In this document: positions 1 to 7,616 of the stretch, piece after piece
How positions within the stretch are numbered: position 1 is the stretch's first letter
How the letters are laid out: the number at the start of each line of letters is the position of its first letter
DNA from: Polyangium mundeleinium
GTDB taxonomy: Bacteria; Myxococcota_A; Polyangia; Polyangiales; Polyangiaceae
DNA: 64,000 nucleotides
Assembly: GCF_028369105.1 (NCBI RefSeq)
Contig: NZ_JAQNDO010000001.1
Span: forward strand, 3,713,001-3,777,000
Direction of reading: 5' to 3'
The notes under the pieces: generated by a model
The model's input: the letters and a program-made list of their open reading frames with translations, nothing else
Database searches by the model: none
Told to the model about the DNA's origin: nothing
Position numbers and translations under genes: made by a program

Positions 1-1221
1 CGCGAGCAGAGCGACGCCGAGCTGAGCAAGCTGCGCGACGATCGCGCGGCGCTCGAGCAACGCGTGACGAACTTCCAGATGCTGCTCGAACGTGTCGAGG
101 AGAAGCTCGCGACGCGCGATGCGGAGCTTGCAGCAGCGCGGCTCGATCGAGAGGCCGCGATCGCGATGCGCGAGGAGCAACTCCGGACGTCGAGCGAGAC
201 GCTCTCGCAAGCGGTCGCCGATGCGGAGGCGCGGACGCGCGCGAGCGAGGTCGAACGGCTCGGCAAGGAGCACGCGGCGGAGAACACGCGGCTCGGAGAG
301 GAGCACGCGGCCGCGATCCAGAAGCTCGGCGAGGAGCACGCGGCCGCGATCGCGAAGCTGCGCGACGCGCACGCGGCCGAGATCGGCGATCTCAGCGCGG
401 AGCAGGGCGCGGAGCTCGGCAAGGCGCGCGAGGAGCACGCAGCGGAGATCACGAAGCTGCGCGACGAGCACGCGGCGGCGATCGAGGCGCTGCGCACGGC
501 GGGCGCGAGCGAGGCGGAGCGCGCGCGAGAAGAGGAGATCGCAAAGCTGCGCGAGGAGCACACGAAGGCCCTCGAAGCGGCGAGCGCGGACAAGGCGCAG
601 GCGATCGTGGAAGCGTCACGCGCGGCCGACGAGCGGCTCGCGGCGCGTGTGCAAGAGCTCGAGGACGAACACGCCCACGCCGTGGGAGATCTCGAAGCGC
701 GGCACGCCGCGGCGATCAAGGGCGCCGAAGAGGCCATGCAGAAGGCCGTCGCGGAGCAGGAGGAGCGAACGCGCGCGATCGAGGCGGCGCGCGCTGCGGA
801 GGCAGAGGAAGAGCGCGAGGTCCGAAAGCGCGCGCTCGCCGAGCAGGAGACGACCTTGCGCGCCGCCGCAGCCGAGCTCGAAGCACGCATCACCGCGCTC
901 GGGGCCGAACTCGAAGAGGCGCGCGGCGCGACCGACGCGGCGCGCCGAGACGAGGGCACGGTCCGCGCGGAGCTCGCGGCGCGCGTGGCCGACGTCGTGC
1001 GGCTCGAAGAGGAGCTCAAGAAGCGCGAGGAGGAGCGCGACGCGCTCGCCGCGGAGAAGGCCACGCTCGTGGCCGACGCCGTGAACGCCGCGTCGCGCCT
1101 CACGCGCGTCCGGGCGCGGTGGGACGAGGACAAGCTCGCGCTCGAACGCGCGCGCGAATCGCTCCTCCATGCCGTGCAGCGAATCCAGGAAGTCGAGTCG
1201 CGCTCGATCGACGCGGAGTGA
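1..1221 (+). CDS. Coiled-coil protein, C-terminal part (5' end outside window)
   Basis: The reading frame is open from base 1, so the start lies upstream; about 406 residues are visible. Composition is almost wholly Ala, Glu, Arg, Lys and Leu. It contains a repeated unit of roughly 11 residues built on EEHAAAIxKL or DEHAAAI, giving one long heptad-like coiled coil with no Cys or membrane segment. The last 40 residues (RVRARWDEDKLALERARES and on) remain helical. The role is probably structural or scaffold-like. Similar low-complexity coiled coils occur in myxobacterial motility and polarity proteins, but no specific family can be named. It ends 21 bp before the convergent cytidine deaminase gene. 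Confidence 0.75.
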   Translation, partial: REQSDAELSKLRDDRAALEQRVTNFQMLLERVEEKLATRDAELAAARLDREAAIAMREEQLRTSSETLSQAVADAEARTRASEVERLGKEHAAENTRLGEEHAAAIQKLGEEHAAAIAKLRDAHAAEIGDLSAEQGAELGKAREEHAAEITKLRDEHAAAIEALRTAGASEAERAREEEIAKLREEHTKALEAASADKAQAIVEASRAADERLAARVQELEDEHAHAVGDLEARHAAAIKGAEEAMQKAVAEQEERTRAIEAARAAEAEEEREVRKRALAEQETTLRAAAAELEARITALGAELEEARGATDAARRDEGTVRAELAARVADVVRLEEELKKREEERDALAAEKATLVADAVNAASRLTRVRARWDEDKLALERARESLLHAVQRIQEVESRSIDAE

Positions 1222-1242
1222 GCCGAGCGGCCGCGCGGCCGC

Positions 1243-1689
1243 TCAGCTCGATTTCGCGCGGAAGGCCTCCGGCAGGAGCGCCGCGAGCGACGTCATCCGC
1301 GAGAGCCCTTCCTGATCGGCGACCGACATCCGGATCGGCAGGTCCTCCGCGAACTCGGCGAGCGTCTGCCGGCACATCCCGCACGGCGCGCCGATCGCCG
1401 GGCTCTCCACGCCCGGCCCGAGCTTCGACGTCCCCGGCGTCACGACCGTGAGCGCGATCGGAGCCCGCTCACCCGCAGCCACCATCTGCACGATCGCCGA
1501 TCGCTCCGCGCAGATCGAGAGCCCGTACGACGCGTTCTCCACGTTGCAACCGGTGAAGATCCGACCCGACGCGGTGAGCACCGCGGCGCCGACCTGGTAG
1601 GCCGAGTACGGCGCATGCGCGCGTGTTTGCACGTCGAGCGCGGCGCGCTCGAGCACCGCCCAATCGATGTTCGTCTGCAGAACGGTCAA
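1243..1689 (-). CDS. cdd: Cytidine deaminase
   Basis: Predicted 148-residue zinc-dependent deaminase converting cytidine and deoxycytidine to uridine forms. The N-terminal substrate motif (GCNVENASYG), the zinc/proton-shuttle motif CAERSAI (Cys-Ala-Glu) and the second zinc pair PCGMCRQ are all present, in the order and spacing of the homotetrameric small CDA family. The start is TTG at 1689, preceded by GGAGGAG at good spacing; the longer frame upstream is the purine nucleoside phosphorylase gene read out of frame. TTG overlaps the PNP stop (TTGA), so translation is probably coupled and the pair forms a nucleoside salvage operon. Confidence 0.93.
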   Translation of the reverse strand: MTVLQTNIDWAVLERAALDVQTRAHAPYSAYQVGAAVLTASGRIFTGCNVENASYGLSICAERSAIVQMVAAGERAPIALTVVTPGTSKLGPGVESPAIGAPCGMCRQTLAEFAEDLPIRMSVADQEGLSRMTSLAALLPEAFRAKSS

Positions 1690-2549
1690 GCTGCTCCTCC
1701 TCGCCAGCTCCCGCCGCCGGTGATCGCCGCGCCGACCTTCTTCACCCAGCCCGAGAGCAGCGCCGTGAACCGCTCGCGCGACGCTCGCGCGGTCGCCTCG
1801 ACCTCGGCGTGATCGAGCGGCGTCGGGCTCAGGCCCGCCGCGAGGTTCGTGATGCACGACATCGCCCCGCAGCGCACGCCCATGTGCCGGAGCGCGATCA
1901 CCTCGTGCACCGTGCTCATCCCGACCGCGTCGGCGCCGAGCGTCCGCAGCATCGCAATCTCGGCCGGCGTCTCGTACGACGGACCGAGCAGGCCCGCGTA
2001 GATGCCCTCGTGGATCGACACGCCCGCGTCCGCGGCCGCCTCGCGCGCGAGCGCCGCGATCCGCCGATCGTAGGCGTGCGTCATGTCGGGGAAGCGCGGG
2101 CCGAGGCCGGCCTCGTTCGGCCCGACGAGCGGGTTCTGGCCTGTCAGGTTCAAGTGATCACGGAGGAGCATCAGGTCCCCGGGCTGGAACGTGGGCCTCG
2201 TACCGCCGGCGGCGTTCGTCAAGAGCGCCGCGCGACACCCGAGCCGGGCGAGCAGCCGCGCGCCGAACACCGCGCGCTCGGGCGCGTGGCCCTCGTAGAG
2301 GTGCACGCGGCCTTGCAGACAGGCGACCGGCACTCCGTTCGCGAGGCCGATCCAGAGCTTGCCCGCGTGTCCGATCACGGTCGACACGGGCATGAACGGG
2401 ATTTCGCTGTAGGGGAGCACCACGTGCTCCTCGAGGCGCTCGGCCCACGCGCCGAGCCCCGAACCGAGCACCACGCCGACCACCGGGGTGAGCGGGCTCT
2501 TCGATCGGATGACGGCGACGGCCTCGTCGAGGTGGGAGATCAGGCTCAT
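1686..2549 (-). CDS. punA: Purine nucleoside phosphorylase (trimeric class)
   Basis: A 287-residue enzyme of the PNP/MTAP family that phosphorolyses purine nucleosides in the cytosol. Visible motifs are the phosphate-binding GSGLG near residue 30, the GRVHLYEGH segment, LLTNAAGG, and the purine-site signature GMSTVHEVI. These place it in the trimeric PNP group rather than hexameric DeoD. ATG at 2549 starts the conserved MSLISHLDEAV N-terminus; the longer open frame upstream has no family similarity. It is the first gene of a two-gene operon with cdd, joined by a 3-base overlap. The symbol could equally be xapA/pnp in other naming schemes. Confidence 0.93.
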   Translation of the reverse strand: MSLISHLDEAVAVIRSKSPLTPVVGVVLGSGLGAWAERLEEHVVLPYSEIPFMPVSTVIGHAGKLWIGLANGVPVACLQGRVHLYEGHAPERAVFGARLLARLGCRAALLTNAAGGTRPTFQPGDLMLLRDHLNLTGQNPLVGPNEAGLGPRFPDMTHAYDRRIAALAREAAADAGVSIHEGIYAGLLGPSYETPAEIAMLRTLGADAVGMSTVHEVIALRHMGVRCGAMSCITNLAAGLSPTPLDHAEVEATARASRERFTALLSGWVKKVGAAITGGGSWRGGAA

Positions 2550-2753
2550 CTGTCGGAGGTTAGTACAGGGCGACGGGCGGGGGAAACGTTTGCCCGCGCC
2601 CGTCGGGCCGTCCGTCCTTTCCTTCGTCGCTTCGAGAAGGGTGCAGGGTTCGAGCGACCGTGATAGGGTGCGCGCCCTCCTGCGTCGTTGAGGGGCTAAA
2701 GCGCCCAACCTCGCGCGTAGCCCGCTTCTCCAGAAGCTTCCAAGGTGAATCCG

Positions 2754-3107
2754 ATGAGCACGTTCGAAGAGTTCCTCAAGGCCAAGGCGATCGACCCGCG
2801 CAGGATCATCGCGGCGTCCCAGAAGATCGAGAAGCTGCGCCCCGAGGATCGGGCGATCCGTTTGACCAAGCGCCTCGCCCGCAAGAGCGAGGACGGCGCG
2901 AAGAAGAAGGAAGGGCTCAAGAAGCCCCGCAGCGGCCGCCCCGTGACGGATCGCGCGATCGCGTCGGCGCTCGCGGGCAAGCCCGTCAGCGGCCCGAGCA
3001 AGACGCGCATCCTCCGCGCGGTGAACCACATCCTCGAGCAGAAGAAGCAGGAGAAGGTCGACCTCAAGGCGATCTTCCCCGGCGAGAAGAAGGCCGCCGC
3101 GGCCTGA
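2754..3107 (+). CDS. Small basic protein of unknown function
   Basis: A 117-residue cytoplasmic protein, rich in Lys, Arg and Ala, with no signal peptide, membrane segment or Cys. The N-terminal third (STFEEFLKAKAIDPRRIIAAS) and central third look helical. A basic linker (KKKEGLKKPRSGRPVTDRAI) precedes a second helical segment ending in GEKKAAAA. ATG 2754 is chosen over GTG 2745 because AAGGTG lies just ahead of it. The basic, Ala-tailed composition recalls small nucleic-acid-binding proteins, but no known domain is recognised. A strong terminator follows at 3118-3162, so it is probably monocistronic and well expressed. Confidence 0.8.
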   Translation: MSTFEEFLKAKAIDPRRIIAASQKIEKLRPEDRAIRLTKRLARKSEDGAKKKEGLKKPRSGRPVTDRAIASALAGKPVSGPSKTRILRAVNHILEQKKQEKVDLKAIFPGEKKAAAA

Positions 3108-3117
3108 GTGACGAGGC

Positions 3118-3162
3118 GGGGGTGAGGCTTCGGGAGACGAAGCTTCGCCCCCGAATCTTTTT
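3118..3162 (+). terminator. Rho-independent terminator after the small basic protein gene
   Basis: A 15-bp stem (GGGGGTGAGGCTTCG against CGAAGCTTCGCCCCC, two G-T wobbles) with a GGAGA loop, followed by GAATCTTTTT. It begins 10 bp after the stop codon at 3107. Confidence 0.88.
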
Positions 3163-3198
3163 CGAAGGGTGCGTCGCGGACGGCGCTCGGGCCGTCCG

Positions 3199-3300
3199 TT
3201 ACAGATCGCCCAGGCGCCTCCGAGCGGGCTTGCGCGAAGAGAGGTCGAGCAGGTCGGCGGCGACGAGGGCGACGGTCAATCCCACGGCGATGTAAAGCAT
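3199..3300 (-). CDS. Possible 33-residue single-span membrane peptide
   Basis: A short frame with start ATG 3300. An N-terminal hydrophobic segment (LYIAVGLTVALVAADLL) is followed by a basic tail (SSRKPARRRLGDL), the layout of a one-pass inner-membrane microprotein. Third positions are strongly G/C as in neighbouring genes, which favours coding, but no Shine-Dalgarno sequence is visible and conservation cannot be tested here. It sits between the terminator at 3118-3162 and the divergent ECF sigma gene. The call is tentative. Confidence 0.4.
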   Translation of the reverse strand: MLYIAVGLTVALVAADLLDLSSRKPARRRLGDL

Positions 3301-3363
3301 GGGCCGACGTTGGGGCCGACCGCGGGAAATGGACAAATTTCGTGCAAAAGGGCGGGCGGGTGA

Positions 3364-4194
3364 ATGCGGCCCCGCCGCCGCGCAACGGAGCCCTTCGTGT
3401 ACCCCGTGGCGCTGCCGCGCGCGATCCCCTCGCTGGTCTCGGCGCGCCGCATCATCCCCTCTGCGTCGTTTTTCGCATGGCCGAGCGCGAGCCTGGCCAC
3501 CCGGGCCTTCGTGGACACCGTCGACGACGTAGACGAGCTCGTCCGGCGTGCCCGGAGCGGGGACAGGGGCGCGTTTTCGGCGCTCTACCGGATGCACCGG
3601 GAGGCTGTGGCGCGGCTTGTGTTCCGCATGCTGGGCCGCGCCAGCGACATCGAGGACGTGGTGCAGGAGGTCTTCCTGCAGGTGCACCGGAGCCTCGGCG
3701 ACTTCCGCGGGCAGTCGAAGTTCTCCACCTGGATTCACCGCATCACGGTGAATGTGGTGCTCATGCTCCGCAGGGCCGAGCGCAGCCGTCCGGTGTTCGC
3801 CGACGAGCCGTTCGCGACCGAGCACGAGCGGGACGCGGGCCTCTTGCCCGACGAGGAGGCCACGCTGCGGCGTCGGCTCGCCGCGTTCAAGCGGCTGCTC
3901 GATCGGATCTCCGAGAAGAAACGTACGGTGTATGTGCTGCACGACATCGAAGGCTTGGCGCCGGCCGAGATCGCGACGATCGTGGATGCGCCCGTGTTGA
4001 CCGTCCGGACGAGGTTGTTTTACGCGCGGCGCGAGCTCGCCGAGCTCATGCGGGAAGAGCCTGCGCTCGCGCAGCTCGTGGATGAAATCGGGGGTTTGGG
4101 GGCGCAGCTCGGCGCGTCCGAGCGGAGCGCTCGATCCGCGGCGGCGCCGCTCGAGGAAGGCCGGCACGTGCCGGCGGAGGGGAAAGCCACGTGA
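3364..4194 (+). CDS. ECF-type RNA polymerase sigma factor
   Basis: Extracytoplasmic-function sigma-70 protein. Region 2 starts at about residue 75 (AFSALYRMHREAVARLVFRMLG, then the DIEDVVQEVFLQV core) and is followed by FSTWIHRITVNVVLMLRR. Region 4 contains KRTVYVLHDIEGLAPAEIA and a helix-turn-helix ending TVRTRLFYARREL. The open frame begins at ATG 3364 (276 residues), but the first ~49 residues are atypical; GTG 3511 (starting VDTVDDVDELVRRARSGD) may be the true start. The stop overlaps the next gene's GTG by four bases, so it is coupled to a FecR-like partner that probably controls it. A Pro/Ala-rich tail extends past region 4. Confidence 0.88.
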   Translation: MRPRRRATEPFVYPVALPRAIPSLVSARRIIPSASFFAWPSASLATRAFVDTVDDVDELVRRARSGDRGAFSALYRMHREAVARLVFRMLGRASDIEDVVQEVFLQVHRSLGDFRGQSKFSTWIHRITVNVVLMLRRAERSRPVFADEPFATEHERDAGLLPDEEATLRRRLAAFKRLLDRISEKKRTVYVLHDIEGLAPAEIATIVDAPVLTVRTRLFYARRELAELMREEPALAQLVDEIGGLGAQLGASERSARSAAAPLEEGRHVPAEGKAT

Positions 4195-5417
4195 GCGACA
4201 ACGACCCCGGCACGCGCGCCCTCGAGGTGATGCGCGGCGCGCTCGCCGACGAGATGCCGCCCGAGCTGCCCTGGGATGCGATCGAGCAGAAGCTCCACGA
4301 GCGCATCGATCAGGACGAGCAAGCGCGCGCATCCCGCGCGCTCCCTCGCATCGGGCGCGGCGCGCGGATCGGCCTCGCGCTTTGCGCGGCCGCTGCAGCG
4401 GTGATCGCCGTCGCGAGTTTTGGCGCGCGATCGAAGAACGAAGCGCCCGCGGGGTTTGCCGTCCGGTGGCGCGCGCCCGAGACGATCGCGTTTCTCGCGG
4501 GCAGCGAGTCCGAGCGGGATCTCTCGCACCTTCGGCCCGGTGACGGCGTGGAGGCCGGCGAGGCGCCGCTCACGCTCGTGCAACGTGGCATCGTCCGCGT
4601 CACGCTCGCGCCCGGCGCGCGCGCGACCGTCGTCGCCGCGGCCACCGAGGCCGGCGATGCGCTCGTCCTCGGCCTCGAACGAGGCTCCTTGCGCGCCGAC
4701 GTCACGCCCCGAAAAATCTCCGCGGGCCTCGTCGAGACGTTCGCCGTCGACGTTGGCCGCACGCGTGTCGCCGCGCATGGCACCGCGTTCACCGTCGTCC
4801 GCGGGAGCGACGACGTCCTCGTGGATCTCGAGCATGGCGCGGTCGCCGTCGGCCCCGCGGGTCGCCCCGGCGTCACCACGGGCCGCCTCCTCGTCGGCCG
4901 CGCGCGCGCCTCTTTCTCGCTCGACGGTGGCGAGAGCGCTCGCATGCTCTCTGTGGAAGACGCGCCCCCCGCGCCGCCTGCGCCCGTGGAGACCACGCCT
5001 CCGCCGAAGCCCGCGATCACGCCGCTGCCACCTCCGAGCGTCGCGGAGCGCCCGCTGCCGCACGTCCCCGATCGTCCGGACGCACCCCCTGCGTCGCCTG
5101 CGCCCGTGGAGGCGCCCTCTGTCGTGCCCGAGGCGCCGCCTGCGCCTGCGCCCGCGCCCGTCCTCACGCGCGCTTCCGTGCATGCGGGCCTCTCGGGCTG
5201 CTTCGAAACGCACTACCGCGGCGGCGACCCTTCCGTTCGCCTCTCGGTCGCGGCCACGGTGACCGTCTCGCTCGACCCCGAAGGCGCCGTCTCCTCCGTG
5301 CGCTTCGACCCGCCGCTCGAACCTCGGTTCATGCAGTGCGTCTTCGCCTCGCTGCGCCCGGGCAAGTTCGTCGGGACGAGCGGGCCCGTCTCCGTGCCGT
5401 TCCAGCTCGGTCAGTGA
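4191..5417 (+). CDS. FecR-domain membrane protein, probable regulator of the adjacent sigma factor
   Basis: A 408-residue protein starting at GTG 4191 inside the sigma-factor stop (GTGA). The N-terminal ~55 residues are cytoplasmic, followed by one membrane helix (IGLALCAAAAAVIAVASFGA) and a periplasmic FecR-like beta domain around residues 105-260 (GIVRVTLAPGARATVV, ERGSLRADVTPR, VAAHGTAFTVV). A Pro-rich spacer leads to a C-terminal ~85-residue domain (GLSGCFETHYRG to SVPFQLGQ) resembling the TonB/AgmX-like C-terminal fold. The arrangement suggests an anti-sigma factor or signal relay for the upstream ECF sigma. The classical zinc anti-sigma HxxxCxxC motif is absent, so regulation is inferred from context. 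Confidence 0.8.
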   Translation: MSDNDPGTRALEVMRGALADEMPPELPWDAIEQKLHERIDQDEQARASRALPRIGRGARIGLALCAAAAAVIAVASFGARSKNEAPAGFAVRWRAPETIAFLAGSESERDLSHLRPGDGVEAGEAPLTLVQRGIVRVTLAPGARATVVAAATEAGDALVLGLERGSLRADVTPRKISAGLVETFAVDVGRTRVAAHGTAFTVVRGSDDVLVDLEHGAVAVGPAGRPGVTTGRLLVGRARASFSLDGGESARMLSVEDAPPAPPAPVETTPPPKPAITPLPPPSVAERPLPHVPDRPDAPPASPAPVEAPSVVPEAPPAPAPAPVLTRASVHAGLSGCFETHYRGGDPSVRLSVAATVTVSLDPEGAVSSVRFDPPLEPRFMQCVFASLRPGKFVGTSGPVSVPFQLGQ

Positions 5418-5418
5418 G

Positions 5419-5453
5419 GTTTGCCCGGGCAGAACCCGGGCCTTGACAAACCT
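5419..5453. terminator. Hairpin between convergent genes, probable bidirectional terminator
   Basis: Nested inverted repeat: GGTTTG pairs with CAAACC and CCCGGG with CCCGGG around CAGAA. It lies in the 43-bp gap between the FecR gene and the PilZ gene, which converge. There is no long T-run, so efficiency is uncertain. Confidence 0.55.
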
Positions 5454-5460
5454 TCCCTGC

Positions 5461-5784
5461 TCAGCGGATCGACGGCGGCGCGCCCGTGAGCAGCTGCATC
5501 ATCGCGTGCGTCTCGCGTGCGCCCATCAGACCGAACTGCACGCCCATTCCATCGGGCTCGGTCCAGCGCACGGTCGCCTTCACCATCACCTCTTGCTTCA
5601 CGCCCGGTAGCTGCATGAAGAGGTTCACGCTCGCGTTGAAGGGCGCGGGCTTGTCGGTGACGATGAACATGCCGCCGATGCTCAGGTCGCGCGAGAAAGC
5701 ATCGACGCGCGGACCATCCCCCATCTGGAACGCGACTGCCAATCGAACGACCCTGCGCGGGTGTCTTCGCTTATCGAGCAACAC
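5461..5784 (-). CDS. PilZ-domain protein
   Basis: A 107-residue single-domain protein. The c-di-GMP binding signature is present: the RRHPRR arginine cluster at residues 6-11 and DLSIGG (D/NxSxxG) near residue 34, followed by a beta-barrel core and the VRWTEPDGMGVQFG strand typical of the family. GTG 5784 follows GAGGAG at suitable spacing. It is expected to bind c-di-GMP and influence motility or exopolysaccharide through an unidentified partner; no effector domain is attached. It is divergent from the next gene (57 bp apart), so the two may share a control region. Confidence 0.88.
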   Translation of the reverse strand: MLLDKRRHPRRVVRLAVAFQMGDGPRVDAFSRDLSIGGMFIVTDKPAPFNASVNLFMQLPGVKQEVMVKATVRWTEPDGMGVQFGLMGARETHAMMQLLTGAPPSIR

Positions 5785-5841
5785 TTTCTCTCCTCGTGCC
5801 CCGACGGCGTCCTACAATAAACGGTCGGAGGTCGGAGCGCG

Positions 5842-6390
5842 GTGGCAAAAAACGAGACGCGCGTCGGCAGGGGGTTCGGCCGGCATTTCGAGGGCTGGCA
5901 GCCGGGCCTCGTCGCCGTCTTCCTCGCCGGCACCGCGGCGCTGCTCGCCGTCCCTCGGTCGGTCCCGCCCGACGGCCTGCCCCTCCCGCTCGTCGAACCC
6001 AAAAAGCTCGCCGAAACCGCGGCAAACGACGACGACCGTGCCCGCGCCGTCGAGGCAAAACCCCTCGACGCCGACGTCCGCGCGCTCGGCTCGCTCCTCC
6101 GCGCCTTCGGACGCGCCGACGCGCGTGGCGACGACGCCATGCTCGCGGAGCTCCGCCGCCAGATCGGCCCCGCTGCCGCCCGCGCCCTCGCCCAAGGGGA
6201 CGCCGCCGTCCTCGCCCTCCGCGCCTACCAGCTCCGCGCCTTCCTGCGCGAGGTCCAAAGCTTCGTTCGGACCGGCGAAACCTCGGACGAGCTCGTCGAG
6301 CTCGAGCTCTCGCCCGACGGACCGTACACGCTCCGCGCGCAAAACCACCTGCGCGCGGCGCTCGAGCGCTCGCTCGCCGACTCTCCTTAG
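5842..6390 (+). CDS. Single-pass membrane protein of unknown function
   Basis: A 182-residue protein from GTG 5842, preceded by GGAGG. A short basic N-terminus leads into one hydrophobic helix at about residues 22-42 (GLVAVFLAGTAALLAVP) and then a periplasmic or cytoplasmic helical domain rich in Ala, Arg and Leu (LGSLLRAFGRADARGDDAM, YQLRAFLREVQSFVRTGET). No Cys and no recognised family motif are present. It may be an anchored accessory protein. Codon use matches the neighbours, and it stands alone between the divergent PilZ gene and a nucleotidyltransferase-like gene. Confidence 0.75.
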   Translation: MAKNETRVGRGFGRHFEGWQPGLVAVFLAGTAALLAVPRSVPPDGLPLPLVEPKKLAETAANDDDRARAVEAKPLDADVRALGSLLRAFGRADARGDDAMLAELRRQIGPAAARALAQGDAAVLALRAYQLRAFLREVQSFVRTGETSDELVELELSPDGPYTLRAQNHLRAALERSLADSP

Positions 6391-6450
6391 CCCCCCGATT
6401 TCTGGCCTCGCGCCCCTTGCGGTACGCACTGCCTGGCAACACGTCGTGCC

Positions 6451-7416
6451 GTGATGTTCCGCCGCACGGTTGATGCAATTCCGTCCTCCGGGACGCCACG
6501 CTCGCTCGACACGACGCGGCTCCCGCTCCCCCAACCCGTGGTCCCTTGCGCACCCGCGCCGAGCGCGCCCGTGGAGCCCACGATCGCCTTGCCTCGTGAC
6601 GCCGATCCGAACGCGATCCTCGCGCTCGACATGACCCCCGAGGCGCGCGACTTCTTCGCCTCGGCGCTCCGCGCGCTCGCCGCGTCGGACGTTCCTTTCC
6701 TCGTCGGCGGCGCCTACGCGCTCGCGCACCACGCCGGCATGCGGCGACGCACCCGTGACCTCGACGTCTTCGTCCGCCGCCGTGACGTCGGCGCGGCGCT
6801 CCTCGTCCTCGAACACGCGGGGTATCCGACGTGCATTGCTTTCCCGCACTGGCTCGCCAAGGCGTACGCGGGGAGCGAGCACGTCGACGTCATCTGGAGC
6901 TCGGGCAACGGCCTCGCCGAGGTCGACGATCCTTGGTTCGAGCACGCGGGCCATGGGGATGTCTTCGGCGTCGACGTGGGCCTCTGCCCGGCCGAGGAGA
7001 CCATCTTCGCCAAAGCCTTCATTCAGGAGCGCGAACGTTACGACGGCGCCGACGTGGCCCACGTGCTGCGCGCGCGCTGCGGGGAGCTCGACTGGCCTCG
7101 GCTCGTCGCGCGCTTCGGCGCTCACTGGCGGGTGCTCCTGAGCCAGCTCATCCTCTTCGGCTTCATCTATCCGGCGGAGCAGCGACGCATCCCGTCGTGG
7201 GTCATGCGCGAGCTCCTCGCGCGCCTCGAAGCCGAACATGCGTCGCCGCCCGAGGCGGGACGCCTTTGCCGGGGCACGCTCCTCTCGCGCGCGCAGTACC
7301 TCGCCGACGTGAGCGAGGGCTGGGACGACGCGCGCCTCTGGCCCGCGGGCAGCATGACGTCCGAGGAGATCGCGCGCTGGACCGCCGCGATCGACCAGCC
7401 GCCGCCGCACCCCTGA
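6451..7416 (+). CDS. Nucleotidyltransferase-fold protein
   Basis: About 321 residues; GTG 6451 and ATG 6454 are adjacent possible starts. The core (about residues 60-240) has FLVGGAYALAHHAGMRRRTRDLDVFV, the GG plus TxDxD-like pattern of minimal nucleotidyltransferases of the DUF6036/AbiEii-like group (Asp of RTRDLDVF as metal ligand). A later acidic position (HVDVIWSS) could complete the site. The ~50-residue N-terminus is Pro-rich and the C-terminus helical. No HEPN or antitoxin partner lies beside it, so a toxin-antitoxin role is not supported. Substrate is unknown. Confidence 0.72.
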   Translation: MMFRRTVDAIPSSGTPRSLDTTRLPLPQPVVPCAPAPSAPVEPTIALPRDADPNAILALDMTPEARDFFASALRALAASDVPFLVGGAYALAHHAGMRRRTRDLDVFVRRRDVGAALLVLEHAGYPTCIAFPHWLAKAYAGSEHVDVIWSSGNGLAEVDDPWFEHAGHGDVFGVDVGLCPAEETIFAKAFIQERERYDGADVAHVLRARCGELDWPRLVARFGAHWRVLLSQLILFGFIYPAEQRRIPSWVMRELLARLEAEHASPPEAGRLCRGTLLSRAQYLADVSEGWDDARLWPAGSMTSEEIARWTAAIDQPPPHP

Positions 7417-7616
7417 GCCTCGCGAACGGGTGAGCACGACTTCGGTTGGCTTGTTTCGAGCGATCTGCCAACCATGTTGCCAAAAGTTCCGTGTAACTGA
7501 AAAATAGCACCCAAAACCGACAAAATAGGACGGCATCCCTTTTGCGAAGAGGGTGGGCGCGCTGCTGCTGAGGCAGCCAACCGCCAGGCACCTCGCAAGT
7601 GAGAAAGGGAGCCCCC

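Noticed and set aside
616-1170. Long minus-strand frame over the coiled-coil gene
   Set aside because: Mirror of the highly biased plus-strand codons; no start signal or family features.
1623-2663. Plus-strand 346-codon frame over the PNP gene
   Set aside because: Arg/Ala-rich shadow; the minus strand has the recognisable enzyme.
6451-7416. Toxin-antitoxin pair with the nucleotidyltransferase-like gene
   Set aside because: No HEPN or antitoxin gene is adjacent.
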